Shown here: positions 29,801 through 30,512 of the stretch, piece after piece
How the letters are laid out: each line of letters opens with the position of its first letter
Position numbering within the stretch: position 1 is the stretch's first letter
Source: Cristatella mucedo
Lineage: Eukaryota > Bryozoa > Phylactolaemata > Cristatellidae
Direction of reading: 5' to 3'
Length of the DNA stretch: 30,512 nt
NCBI GenBank assembly: GCA_009760855.2
Contig: WPIO01000118.1
Coordinates: forward strand, 1,154,001 to 1,184,512
Made by a program: the position numbers and the translations under genes
Notes under the pieces: model-generated
The model's database searches: none
What the model saw: the letters and a program-made list of their open reading frames with translations, nothing else
What the model was told of the DNA's origin: nothing

Positions 29801-30512
29801 CACCAGAACATACTCCAACCCTGTCATCAACTTGATTACGGGCTGAGCCACTAACCTCCATCCAGAATTTTACATGACATCCTTTCGGATTGCTCCTCTT
29901 GCAACGTCATCTGAGATTATTTGCCCTAGCCCAGTTCTGACATCCTCTGCCTCATTGGTAGCTGTACCTTAGCCTTCGGGACTGCTGTCAACAACTCCTT
30001 TAGATACTCCATGTTCACCAAGTGACTTCCTCAAGCTATGGTTACCCGTTTACAGGCCTGCTGGCAGGAGAATGACTTCTGGCTTTGCAGCCTTCAACTC
30101 TCTCCTAAGTTAGGACTCATTGTCGTTTGCCAGATGCATGGTCAAGGTTCGCGAGCGAAATCATAGCCGCACTCCGTCCTTAGCAGTTGCCGTCTCAACA
30201 AGAAGGCTCTGCATCATGCGTTCCATGGCCATGGGATGCGACAAATGCCTCACATCTGCCACATCTCTGTTCATCGAAGTGCACCAAGGTCATCCTCGGG
30301 ATCCAATTGCCAGAGCCGATGTACTTCACGAGTCACCTAGCAGCCGGTCGCTCCCATTGGAAGGCTGAATTCCAGGCCTCTCTGTTGACAATGGTCGTCT
30401 GCAGACTCTACTAGCCCAGACCGTCCCTTTTCACGTGCTAAGCGATCTAGCCTGATATATTGACTGTCAGATAGCGACTGGCCACCTGGCTTTGCTGAGA
30501 TACATGGCATCT
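29801..30512. other. Continuation of the GC-richer tract, unrecognised
   Basis: Three overlapping plus-strand frames are partly open at 30120-30414. One has a FLKLWLPVYRPAGRRM-like stretch upstream and another MYFTSHLAAGRSHWKAEFQA. Neither matches a family I know, and stops break both. No SINE or LINE family of this window is present. Confidence 0.4.

Overview
The window looks like nuclear DNA of an invertebrate animal. It is AT-rich and has no compact run of bacterial genes. Its coding pieces are short exons bounded by GT/AG splice sites, and it is littered with decayed non-LTR retrotransposons of CR1/L2 style and tRNA-derived SINEs. The species cannot be named from the sequence.

Main gene (+ strand, about 13.2 kb to 28.1 kb, open at the right edge). 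The firmest signal is a UBR-box ubiquitin-ligase-like gene. Exon 13479-13747 encodes a segment resembling the stretch before the UBR box of UBR1/UBR2, then the first two zinc ligands. Exons 17506-17581 and 17677-17781 complete the UBR zinc finger. All reading-frame phases agree across the introns. The full zinc-ligand set is present at near-canonical spacing, but the residues that contact an N-degron in UBR1/UBR2 are replaced by Val/Leu/Leu. Further exons follow: 25241-25396, 25540-25662, 25750-25885, 26940-27054, 27164-27319 and 27901-about 28098 are fairly well supported, while 19561-20079, 22621-22791 and 24652-24700 are weaker. Upstream candidates (7970-8107, 11678-11939, 13182-13358) are also phase-compatible. 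The end of the gene, with the RING and C-terminal domains of the family, is not in the window.

Repeats. LINE family A (CR1/L2-like RT, 3' tail of ATT repeats) has one long 5'-truncated copy with a single stop codon (1399-3279) and several short 3' fragments (9198, 11383, 15401, 16571, 19240, 20946, 26440). LINE family B (tail of TTACA-type repeats, long C-terminal extension) has six copies (815, 14100, 16249, 20205, 23233, 28155). A tRNA-derived SINE family has five copies (513, 10591, 18589, 24920, 29659). Four of the LINE pieces sit in the 3.76-kb intron that splits the UBR box.

Layout. 0.5-3.3 kb: SINE and a B/A LINE tandem. 3.3-13.2 kb: mostly AT-rich non-coding DNA with weak exon candidates and repeat scraps. 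13.2-17.8 kb: UBR box exons around a LINE-filled intron. 17.8-25.2 kb: long introns with repeats and weak exons. 25.2-28.1 kb: a denser exon cluster with some introns of about 90-110 bp. 28.1-30.5 kb: LINE B, then a more GC-rich tract that I could not identify, containing a SINE.
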